Positions 54,492 to 64,000 of a DNA stretch of 64,000 nt are shown here, one piece after another (positions within the stretch are counted from its first letter, which is position 1; each line of letters begins with the position of its first letter). Location of the stretch: NCBI GenBank assembly GCA_049305865.1, contig JBAQPP010000007.1:1-64000 (forward strand), read 5' to 3'. The notes beneath the pieces are model-generated. The model saw only the letters and a list, made by a program, of their open reading frames with translations, was not told the origin of the DNA and did not search any database. The position numbers and the translations under genes were made by a program. The DNA comes from UBA6263 sp049305865 (GTDB taxonomy: Bacteria > Patescibacteriota > Gracilibacteria > Absconditabacterales > Absconditicoccaceae).

Positions 54492-55277
54492 ATGAAAAAG
54501 ATTCTTATTTTAACTATCAAAAGGATATTGCCAGACAATATAATAAAAAAAATACTTATAGTATTGATAGAGAGATTGTTACCATGATTTTTAATTGAAT
54601 GGATTTATAATATAATCGTAAAGCCAATTAAATATATTAGATATCCTTTTTTGATATTTAAAAACAAAGATATCAGTAATGTATTTACCAAGATACATCA
54701 GACAAACTTTTGGAGTTCAAATGAAAGTGTATCCGGTTTATGATCAGAGAAAATTGCGACTAGACATACAAGAAAGGAAATACTAAATATTATTAAAAAA
54801 TATAAGATAGCTAACCTCTTGGATATACCTTGTGGTGATTGTAACTGGATAGAACCAGAAAATCTAGGAATAGATTATATTTGAGCAGATATAGTAAAAG
54901 AAGTTATTAAAAGTAACAAATGAAAATTTGATTGAAAAATTGATTTTAGAGTTCTTGATTTAACTGTAGATAACCTACCTAAAGCAGATCTTATACTATG
55001 TCGTGAATGCTTACAACATCTATCAATGGATAATATTAAAAAATCTTTAAAAAATATCAAAAAATCCTGAGCACACTATCTACTAGTAACTAGCCATAAA
55101 GATTGAAAAAATATAAACATAAATAATGGTAACTTTTTTACTATAGATCTTGAAAAAGCTCCCTTTTTGTTTTGAACTCCAATCGAAGAGATTGAGGAAA
55201 TTGATTCAAATATTAGAGCAATTAGAAATCATAAACAATATTTATATTTATATGATATTAATAAATTAGATATCTAA
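54492..55277 (+). CDS. SAM-dependent methyltransferase (glycan-associated)
   Basis: 261 aa. Motif LLDIPCGDCNWIEPENL, YIGADIVKEVI, DLTVDNLPKADLILCRECL with Q-H-L-S-M. Resembles methyltransferases next to surface-glycan glycosyltransferases. Ends near the convergent methyltransferase gene (14-nt gap). Confidence 0.8.
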
Positions 55278-55291
55278 ATAAATTTTTTAAT

Positions 55292-55834
55292 CTAAATTTT
55301 TTTCAATTTCCAATGAATTTCAGACGCTGGGAAAATATAGCTAAATAATCGAATATATAATTTAGGATTGATTGTATAAAATATTTTCGGTAACATGTAA
55401 AATATCATCAACAAAAATTTATTTATTCATTTTTGATATTCATAAAAAAATGTTATTTTCCTCGTTATTAATTCAAAAAACGGTTCTGCTATGTCCATAT
55501 TATCATAACTCATATTGGTACAATATTTATCATAACTGTAAAAATTAAAAAAACATTTATGGTCAGCGAAAAAAGCTCATGGATTAGAGAAATAAGGCAC
55601 TTTAATTATAGCGATTCATCATTTTTTTAAAATTCTATGAATTTCTTTTGTCGTTTTAGCAAAATCTAGATGCTCTACTATATTATCACAATAGATTTCA
55701 TCTACTACATTAGATTCAATATCCCAAGGATAATTATCTAAATCCATTATCTTATCAACTCATTTTCATGGTATATAATCAATATTTACATATCATTTAA
55801 ATGTTTTATATCCACATCATAAATTTATTTTCAT
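55292..55834 (-). CDS. Methyltransferase, short form
   Basis: 180 aa. LGCGYKTFKGYVNIDYIPG (motif I), LDNYPWDI, VVDEIYCDNIVEHLDF, and LKKGGIAIIKVPYF. Compact class I methyltransferase common in sugar-nucleotide loci. Its start overlaps the end of the GT4 gene by 10 nt, so translationally coupled. Confidence 0.82.
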
Positions 55835-56982
55835 TTATATTTATTAGTAATTAAAATTTCATATTGTTTGTAAATTTGCTTACTGATAATTTCCCATGTA
55901 TATTTTTTCTTAATAGTTATATATCAGTTATAAATTATCTTATCTAAGTCTTTATCTTTTCACTTAACAAATTCCACTATTTTTGATGCTAAAGCTATAT
56001 AGTCATCTTTTTTTACTAAGAATCAATTTATTCAATCTTGGATAATATCTTCTGGTCAACCTGATTTTGTTGCTATGACAACGATACCACTAGCCATGGC
56101 TTCTAAAATAATAATACCAAATCATTCTGCTCTGCTAGGTACTATCATAAGATCAGAATTTTTATAATAATTTACTAAATCTTTTCATTTTTTTTGTCAA
56201 TGAAAAGCAATATAATTATTTAGTCAGTATTTATTAACCATATCTTTATACTTTTTTTCATCGTACCCATATCATACTATATCCAAGAAAATGTCTTTTA
56301 TGTTTAAAGTCTTAACTATATAATTTATTGAATCAATCAAAACATCAACACCTTTAGTCCATTCTAACCTTCAAACAAATAGTAGTTTTTTAATATTTTC
56401 ATTCTTTTTGATATTATTTTCTCACTCAAAATCTTGCGTATTAACTCAGTTTCATATATTTATAACTTTATTGATATTAGAATATTCTAGAAAATTTTTA
56501 CCGACACAGATTTCCAAGTTATATTTTATCTTAGTAAGTAATATTTTCTGTATATAATAAGAAATATTCTTATTTCATATATCCATAATCTGAGAACCGT
56601 GTATAGTTACTATTACTGGTATTTGAGTTATTATTGAGCATATTTTCCCGACCAATAAAGGTAGATATGTATGTGCGTGGATTATATCATATCTATTAAT
56701 TTTGTTGTATTTAATAAAAATGAATAGCATTGAAAATAAAGAAAAAAATCTTTCAAAAGGATTAAAAAATGTTTTAGGTCTACCGCATCTTATGATTTTT
56801 AATTTTCAATTAAATCATTCTTCATCATTGTCTTTGATAACTCATGAATCTGTCATAATGGCTCTCACAAAAAGAGTTATAGTGCAATTATGTTCAATAA
56901 TCAATTGTTTACAAATATTTTCTACATGAACTCTTCATCATCATAAGACATCCCATGAATCATGAAACATAGCTATTTTCAT
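55825..56982 (-). CDS. GT4 family glycosyltransferase
   Basis: 385 aa. DVLGGGRVHVENICKQL, VIVTIHGSQIMDIGN, LLFVGRLEWTKGVDVLIDS, FLDIVGYGYDE, and DLMIVPSRAEGFGIIILEAM (the GT4 E-x7-E). Its ATG (56980) overlaps the GT9 gene's stop, so the minus-strand genes are coupled. Confidence 0.92.
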
Positions 56983-58103
56983 AAAAAATTATTTATTAAA
57001 GTAAATATTTCTTTATGAGTTATTTTATTAATGTTATTTTCATTATCTTTTTTAAATATTCCCTGATGTGGTTTGATATAAATTTCACCATTTCATTTAT
57101 AAAATCATATATTTTTATCTAATGGCCATGGGCCAAAAAGTATTGGTAAATTTGGACCAAAAAGTCATATTGTCTTTGTTCACATAGCTGCTGCTAAATG
57201 CATTGGTCATGTATCATTGGATATCATCAAACTACACTTTTCTATTAAATATGCAAATTCAAAAAGATTAAACATTCAGCATATGTTTATTATGTTATTA
57301 TGCTGACCTAAATTAATTATTATTTCTTTTACTCATTTTTCTTCAAATTTTGTTCAAGATAATAATATAATGATTTCATCTCAGTATTGTTTTATTAAAT
57401 TTTCTATTAATTTAATCCGATTATCATTTGATCGAAATCTATCTGGCGCTGTTTCGGCTCATCAAGTATGTAAACATATTATTTTCTGATTATTGAATTG
57501 TTTGAAGAAATTATCAATATTTATTTTATCTTTTTCTTTATAAATTATTTTTTCCATATATTCTGGTTTATAAATATTTATTCAAAGTTTAGTTAATAAA
57601 TTCAAGCAATTGATTAAATTATGCTGTTTTTCAGAATATTTGCAGGAGCCAACATATACCAATCATCTTAGTTTTATATTATTGTATCATATATTTATTT
57701 TACCTAACCACATAGACATAAAGGCTGATATCATAAAATATTCTTCTACATCTATAACAATATCATATTTTTTAAAACTAAATATCAATGTTAATATGTC
57801 TTTTATTTTAAATAAATTATAAGTTTTAGAAAAATATAGTTGATTTTTAAATACACCTATGTTTCTAGAAGTAGCTAATAGTGAATATTGTACATTTTTT
57901 CAATAATGATCTTCCAATTGTTTAATCATTGGAAATGTTAACAAACTGCTTCATAACGCCCAGAGTCTAATCACTAATATTTTCTTAGGTTGTTTTATTA
58001 TTTGTTTTTTATGATATGAAAAGAGGTATTTTAATCGAAAAAATATTAAAATCATAAATCATACGATATATTTATCTATTATCCTAAATAATTTTATTGG
58101 CAT
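56973..58103 (-). CDS. GT9 heptosyltransferase-family glycosyltransferase
   Basis: 376 aa. ILVIRLWALGSSLLTFPMI at the N-terminus, IVIDVEEYFMISA, ICLHTGGAETAPDRF, and the GT9 signature MISNDTGPMHLAAAMGTK then TIGLFGPNLP. Family normally adds heptose from ADP-heptose to LPS or surface glycans. The TGA-TAG context at the 3' end means the protein ends FLGK rather than FL. Confidence 0.9.
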
Positions 58104-58116
58104 TATAAATTATATA

Positions 58117-59040
58117 CTATAAAATTCATAATTCTTCTTTTGTAATAGTAGCAGTACCAACTTTTTCTACTACTATTCAACTGGCTTTGTTTGCTAATTT
58201 TACAGAATCTTCCAAAGTATATCAATGATCCAGTGCATATGCAATAGTAGCTATAAACGTATCTCCCGCTCAAGTCACATCAAAAACTTTACGTTCTTCT
58301 GATGGTTGAATATGGAATATATTTCAATCTTTTGTTATTAATGAAGATCACTTAGATCATCTTGTTACAACCAGATTTGTGCTGTATTTTTTGGTAAATT
58401 CTTTTCAAAAACTAGCTATATTATCGTCCGTATTATCTATTTTCTTTCATATCATTTCACAAAATTCTTTAAAATTTGGTTTAATAAGATAAACTCAATT
58501 AAATAAAGCTAAATTTTGCGGCTTTGCATCAACGAGTATTTTAGTTCAAGTCTCTTCTGAAAATTTTTTTAGAGAATCAGTTAAATATTGATTAATAATT
58601 CATTTATTATAATCTGAAATAATAATAAATTTTGGTTTTTCTATTATCAATGTCTTGATAATATCTTCAATATCAGAATCTTTAATTAGTATTTTCTCTT
58701 CATAATCAACTCTCAGAAGTTGTTGTTTATATTGAGAGTCTATAAATCTCATTTTAGTAATGGTTGGTTTATCTGAAAGTATAGGAATTAAATTAATTTT
58801 ATATTGTTGACACAATTGTTTAAAATTATCTCCATTAAAATCATTTCATATAACACTTATGAGATTTGCTCATCAATTTAAACTTACTATATTATTTGCG
58901 ACGTTAGATGCTCATCATAATCTATACTCTTCTTTTTCTACACTTAGTAATGGCATTGGAGATTCGGGGTTTTTTCTATCTGTATTTCAATATATATATT
59001 TATCTAACATAGAATCTCATATTACTGTAATTTGTGACAT
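58117..59040 (-). CDS. PfkB-family sugar kinase, HldE/RfaE N-domain type
   Basis: 307 aa. GDSMLDKYIYGN, SPMPLLSVEKEEYRLGGASN, IISDYNKGIINQYL, VDAKPQN, and DVTGAGDTFIATIAYALDHG (PfkB signature 2). The layout matches D-glycero-beta-D-manno-heptose-7-phosphate kinase. Together with the adjacent GT9 it suggests heptose-containing glycan synthesis. Confidence 0.88.
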
Positions 59041-59080
59041 TTTTGGTTATTGTATTAACTAAACACTAAGAGTTGTTTGA

Positions 59081-59800
59081 TTATTTTCTTCTAAATAATC
59101 AATATTTCAATATGCATAATATGGCTCTTACTCAATCTTTCCAGCCGATTTTTTTTCAATCTTCATAAGTCCTTCAATAATACGATATACCAACTTCATA
59201 TATTCTAATTCATTTTATACGTGCTAATTTGTGTGTAACTTCTGGTTCAAATCAGAATCTATTTTCTTTTAATTTTATATTTTTTATAATATCTGATTTA
59301 AATAATTTATAGCAGGTTTCCATATCGCTGAGATTTAAATTTGAGAACATATTTGAAAAGAAAGTTAGAAACTTATTTCCTATAGAATGCCAAAAAAATA
59401 ATATTCTGTGTGGATTTCATCAAGCAAATCTAGATCAGTATACTACATCTGCAAATCATTCAATTACTGGTTTTAAAAGTAGATTATATTCTTGAGGATC
59501 ATATTCTAAATCTGCATCCTGTATAATGATATAATCTCATGTTGCTTTCTTTATACCGGTATGTAAAGCTGCTCATTTTCATTTATTTACTTCATGTTTA
59601 TAGTATGATATTTTTACATCTTTATTATTTTCTATATACTTCTTTATAGCAGAATCAGTATTATCTTTTGAATAATCATTTACTATTAGTATTTCTTTGT
59701 CAATGTCTTTTATTAACTTTACGTTTTTAATTTTATCTAATATTAAGTGTATAGTGTTTCATTCGTTGTATGCGGGCACTATAATTGATAATTTTTCCAT
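59081..59800 (-). CDS. GT2 glycosyltransferase (dolichyl-phosphate sugar synthase-like)
   Basis: 239 aa. LSIIVPAYNEGNTIHLIL, ILIVNDYSKDNT, IIIQDADLEYDPQEY (DxD), and SDMETCYKLFKSD. Makes a polyprenyl-phosphate sugar. Its partner is likely the GtrA-like protein next door. Confidence 0.9.
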
Positions 59801-59803
59801 TCT

Positions 59804-60202
59804 CTAATTTTTAAAATTAAAATAATAATTTGCTATATAATTTCGCAAAAATACAACTCATTTGGCTAAAATAGCTACAAACATATAGTGAATATACATA
59901 ATATCAACACCTATTCGCAAGAACAGCATATAAAGAGATTGCCCTACAAGCTGAAACCCAAGAAATAGCGACCCCTGTAATAAATGTTTTTGCGAATAGT
60001 TTCTAAATGTAATATATTTTTGAAAAAAATACGCGAAACTTACACTTACTATAAAAGCCAATATAGCAGAATATAGATAATATATACCAAATATATCCGT
60101 AAAAATATAGAGTAATCATAAATCTAATAGAGCCGCTAATCCGCCACCAAGAGAATATCTAATAAATTTATAATTATAGAGTTTCTTTATTAATCTTTTC
60201 AT
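59804..60202 (-). CDS. GtrA-family membrane protein
   Basis: 132 aa, four transmembrane helices. IRYSLGGGLAALLDLGLLY, AFIVSVSFAYFFQKYITF (the conserved F-x-K-Y-x-T-F), and a C-terminal NYI. GtrA proteins help flip or present lipid-linked sugars. Overlaps the next membrane gene. Confidence 0.88.
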
Positions 60203-61614
60203 TCTGAATATAACAAAAATCAACTAAATGACAATAATATAACAAAAGCCATTGTAAATACCCTATTTATAGTTGTTTGATTCATAGCAAAAATATAGTT
60301 CTCTGTCAACAAAAACACTAATATAAATATTAGTAATATAATCATTGGTGTAATATAAAGAAATTTTTTATTATAATTATCTTTAGGTACTTTATATAAT
60401 AAAAATCATATAATAAAGACAATAATTAGAACTACATTATAATTATCCATATTGATAAATATTGGTTTGAATTGGTTAAAAACTTCTGTATGGATATTAG
60501 ATGATATTCATAGTCCTCCCTCACTAGAAACAGATTGATTGAATCATAAATTGTAATATTTTTTTATTATAATAAATGGCAATAAGAAAAAGATTAAATA
60601 GAAAAGATTGAATAATAAATATCTTTTTTCTTTAATAAAACCTTTCAAAATCTCATTAAATTCTTTTTTCAATATAATAATAATTAGAAATCAGATTACT
60701 ATTCATGCAAAATATCAAAGCAATCAATCATTTTTAATATTAGATAGTATAAATCCAAGTAATAATGCTAATGACATATATCCATAATCTTTTCCCTCAA
60801 GAAATTTCCAAAAAGACCATATAGTTAATATAGAATACGCAGCACAGGCAAGTTCCATGTATCACTCATTTGCATGAAAAAACACTAATGGTAGTCACAT
60901 AACACCAACAATAGGAAGTATAGAGTAAAATACATTTTTTGTTTTATCTCGAGTAATTTTAGCAACAAATAATATTAGTCCCAAAAATACTAGGAATTGC
61001 CACATATTGATGTAAATATCATTGAATCATCATGTAAAATCAGATATAAGAGCTTTATATACTGGAATATATATAGGATATCCCAGTCTTCATCTTCACA
61101 ATATTTCTGTTTTATCTCCGAATAATTTTACTCATCAATCTTGATATATATTAAATGCTGGTCAATTCCAGTTACCAAAACTATCATCTCAATATGTAGG
61201 AAAAGAAATCCTATAAACAAAAGTTGTAATCAAGAATATAGATGCAAATATAGCTGATAATATAAAAAACTTTTTTTCTATTCTTGGTAAACCGTTGTAA
61301 GAATCATTCAATTCTTGTCTATTTGAACTAATTTTCAACGTATTTATGTAATCTTTTAGACTTATCTTTTTTAATATAATTTTGGTTATAAAAATGATTA
61401 CGAGCAATAGTAAAATAAACAAATATTCTTTTATTCATATTCAATAATGTATAAATTGTAAATTAAATATACTAAATGCGATTACTCATACTCATACGAA
61501 CCATCACATAATATACAATAAAATTCACTGTATTTTTTTTCAGTAAAATATTCGCAAAAATATTATTCATGGTATCAAAGGCAATAAAATATTTATTAAC
61601 GATGATTTTATCAT
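60190..61614 (-). CDS. Polytopic membrane protein, putative GT-C
   Basis: 474 aa with about 10-12 helices. A large loop after the first helices holds FPTYGDDSFGNWNGPAFNIY with acidic residues, as in GT-C enzymes' first external loop. Adjacent to GtrA and GT2, so a lipid-phosphate-sugar-dependent transferase is likely. No definite family. Confidence 0.6.
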
Positions 61615-61644
61615 CAAAAGAAATGACGTTTCAAACATTTATAT

Positions 61645-62661
61645 TTATTTATTTTGTAAAAGAGTATTTTGTAATAAATAACTTCCATTGAAATTTACAA
61701 GTATAGATTTTTGGAGATCTCAACTAATTATTGGTTTTTTATAGTATATAATATAGTCTGATTCATTTCCAGTAAGTATTACTTTACATGGCTTAAGATA
61801 TAGAGAATCTCGATGAGATTTAAATGGTCGATCTTGATAGCTGTCTACATATATTTTACATTGTTTATTTATGTTTGTATCTAGATTTAAATTTTTTCTG
61901 ATTTTATCAGTAAAAACTATATAATCTCACAAATCAAAAAAGGATTTATTATCTATAGACTGGAATGTGTAATTTTTTAATCATTCATACGTAATATTTG
62001 TATATGTTATTAAATTTCTAGCTCATATAAAAAGAAACAATCATAATCATAGATATAGTAGTTTTGCATGTTTTTTTTCTTTTTTATATCATGAGAATAA
62101 GAATAGCCATAAAGAAAAAACAATAAACATTATGTATCATAATTTAACTATTGAAGTTCAAAACAACTGTATTCAATATCTTAAATTGATACTATATGGA
62201 GTCAGTGGCTCTATTTTTCGAAAATGATTCCACAATAGTCATATATTATCAAAAATATCCATTATTCATCAATTAATAATAACTTGATCTCATATAATAT
62301 TTCATTGTAATAATAATACTAATTGTGCATCTCAATTCATTTGTCAATACACCTTCGCATTAGATAATACAAATTTTTGATCTATATTTCATCATCAATT
62401 AATTTGTATAGTCTCTCCTGGATAAATCTGTTCTCAGACTAAAAATCAATATCATAATATTCCATTTCACTGTAAATTTCAATTTATATTGATAAAATCA
62501 TTTTGAACAACTGGTCATATCAAAATAAAACATTGAGTAGAACATTGAAAATTTAGAGATCAGTTAAGCTCATTGTAGTTATCAAATCACTGTTGTTGAT
62601 ATGCGAAACTAAATCAAATAAAAGAAACCAATCAAATTAAGATAAAAATTATTTTTTTCAT
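61645..62661 (-). CDS. Membrane protein with large extracytoplasmic regions, 338 aa
   Basis: N-terminal signal/anchor (IIFILIGLVSFIGFSFAY), a Cys-containing extracytoplasmic beta-rich domain (residues 30-160) with many UGA glycines, two TM segments (near 185-235), then a C-terminal soluble domain. No family recognised. Upstream end of the minus-strand glycan genes. Confidence 0.6.
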
Positions 62662-62838
62662 TTATATTGTATTTAATGTAAATCTCGTTTTTTATAAGAA
62701 ATCATTATTTGAAAGCAATTAAATTTAATATAAAAAGATATTTATTAAAAGATGTTAATCAAAAAATGGTCAAATAGAACTTGAAAAATACTATCATATT
62801 ATTAGTTTAAGTAATGATTTTATATATTTTTTTATAAT
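62662..62838. other. Divergent intergenic region
   Basis: AT-rich, separates the minus-strand glycan genes from the plus-strand membrane gene; nothing else recognised. Confidence 0.35.
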
Positions 62839-64000
62839 ATGAAACAAAAGATATTCCTTGGTATTATTGTTATTATCTTGATTATTTTCTGAGTGTGAAT
62901 TTTTAATGAATATTGGATAAATCATACTTATTATGCTACTATGTTGGGCTCTAAAGAAAATTGGAAACTATTTATTGGAGTTATCGTTTCTAGTCTTATA
63001 CCTATCTATTATCTATATAAGGCAAAGGTCTTTTCCTTAAAAAAATTTATCATCTATATAGTTGTATGATTACTATTATTTAGTGTTATCCATGTAATGA
63101 TTAAAGATACTATATTATGATGATGATTTGTTATATTACTGATCAACAATATAATAATATTTGCTCTGGGAGCTTATTTCATAACATGAACCTTGTCTCT
63201 AGGTACATGGATTTCAAATAAGATAATAAAATTTCAAGAAACAAGACGACAAGAAATGTTTTTGAATTTTGGTATTTGATTGTGAGTTATGTTATTGTTA
63301 GTATATGTATTAGCGTCATTTGGTATATTATATCCTATACTTACTTGGATATTTTTTGTATGACGATGATTTATAATATATAAAGAGAAAAAAATATTAA
63401 TTAATTATAAAAATATTATTTCTGAAAATATACAAGACTTCAAAGCTAACGAATTAAAAAATAATCGATGGAAATGGATATGATTTGTTCTACTTATTAT
63501 ATCTATAATGTATTATTTTTACTGATTTGAACTATCATTTATACCATATTCTACTGCTTGGGATGCTAATCATGCTTATATGTATGAACCAAAAATATTG
63601 GCTGAAAATTTCGGAGTTTTGTGGTGAAATGTTTGAAATGCAAATTGAGCTCCTATGCTATGGCATGCTTTTATAACATTTTGGTTTAGTCTTATACAAC
63701 CTATCAAATCATGGTTTTGGCTCTCTGCTGACAATATAGCTGTATCTATGAACTTTTTGAGTTGAATATTCGTATTATTATTTTCACTTGGTGTGATCAA
63801 AGAGATATTAAACTTTTTTGAAAAAAAATTGGAAACAATAAAAGATTGAAGTCTGATTAAAAATATTTCTTTTTATTCTGGATGGTTTTGGATCTTGCTC
63901 TGGTTAACGAGCTGAATGTGAGCATTCTTAGTATTTGTAGATAATAAAACTGATCTATGAGTAATGGCAATGACTATACTGGCTATACTATCTTGAATCA
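62839..64000 (+). CDS. Large membrane protein, partial (runs off window)
   Basis: Frame open to base 64000 (387 codons) with many hydrophobic helices and UGA glycines. The first external loop after the 5th-6th helix, FIPYSTAWDANHAYMYEPKI, has the D-A-N-H pattern of an acidic GT-C-like loop. Probably another glycan membrane transferase or polymerase; C-terminus not visible. Confidence 0.6.

Noticed and set aside
1..64000. tRNA, rRNA, CRISPR or transposase genes
   Set aside because: Intergenic gaps were read and none gave a cloverleaf, rRNA-like stretch, repeat-spacer array or transposase motif; visual reading cannot exclude a divergent one.

Overview
The window comes from a bacterium that reads UGA as glycine (genetic code 25). 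Under the standard code almost every gene here breaks up at TGA; read as Gly, about 66 long frames appear with intact family motifs, for example in GyrB, RpoD, MutS, LepA, PheT, MurA and the GspE-type ATPase. Stops are TAA and TAG only. The DNA is very AT-rich and Shine-Dalgarno sites are essentially absent. This points to the CPR/Patescibacteria lineages Absconditabacteria (SR1) or Gracilibacteria. CGA and CGG are both used as Arg, which I take as mild support for SR1. No rRNA, tRNA, CRISPR array or transposase was recognised.

Layout. 0-7 kb: an unknown protein, a GH3-family adenylating enzyme, a phospholipase-D-fold enzyme, pheT and a small acidic protein. 7-12.6 kb, minus strand: a GspE/PilB-type ATPase, a duplicated-repeat protein, rnhB and a three-domain CoaD-CoaE-HD fusion. 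13.7-26 kb: mutS, rsmI, a Tat-exported lytic transglycosylase with LysM, a PLD lipoprotein, a nucleotide group (5'-nucleotidase, folA, thyA, CYTH) and map. 27-38 kb: ruvC, a two-TM K+ channel, lepA, a histidine-phosphatase relative, an ITPase, ruvA, rpoD and gyrB. 38-44 kb, minus: UPF0489, MFS, 2-oxoacid:ferredoxin oxidoreductase subunits with a Nudix gene between them, and murA. 44-64 kb: rsmG, then a cell-surface glycan locus with a flippase, several GT2/GT4/GT9 and membrane glycosyltransferases, four methyltransferases, an epimerase, a GtrA protein and a heptose-kinase-type sugar kinase.

The main anomaly is eight orphan genes scattered from 7.2 to 31.8 kb (7207-7719, 12725-13069, 13177-13593, 16483-17187, 21761-22219, 26450-26989, 28452-28847, 31165-31836). 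They contain no internal UGA-Gly: about 83 glycines by hand count, all GGN. They are richer in GC, mostly encode small lipoproteins or secreted proteins, and lie singly between compact native genes. Seven have TTGAC(A/T)-16 nt-TATAAT-like promoters (the eighth a weaker TTGAAA-17 nt-TAAAAT), most have an A-rich leader without Shine-Dalgarno, and all have a private intrinsic terminator. They look like recently acquired or separately evolving exported-protein cassettes, possibly from Bacteroidota, in a recoded genome.

Other features are a promoter-to-terminator small RNA near 34.7 kb, two more multi-hairpin regions, and REP-like palindromes that reach into coding sequence and adjoin stop codons.
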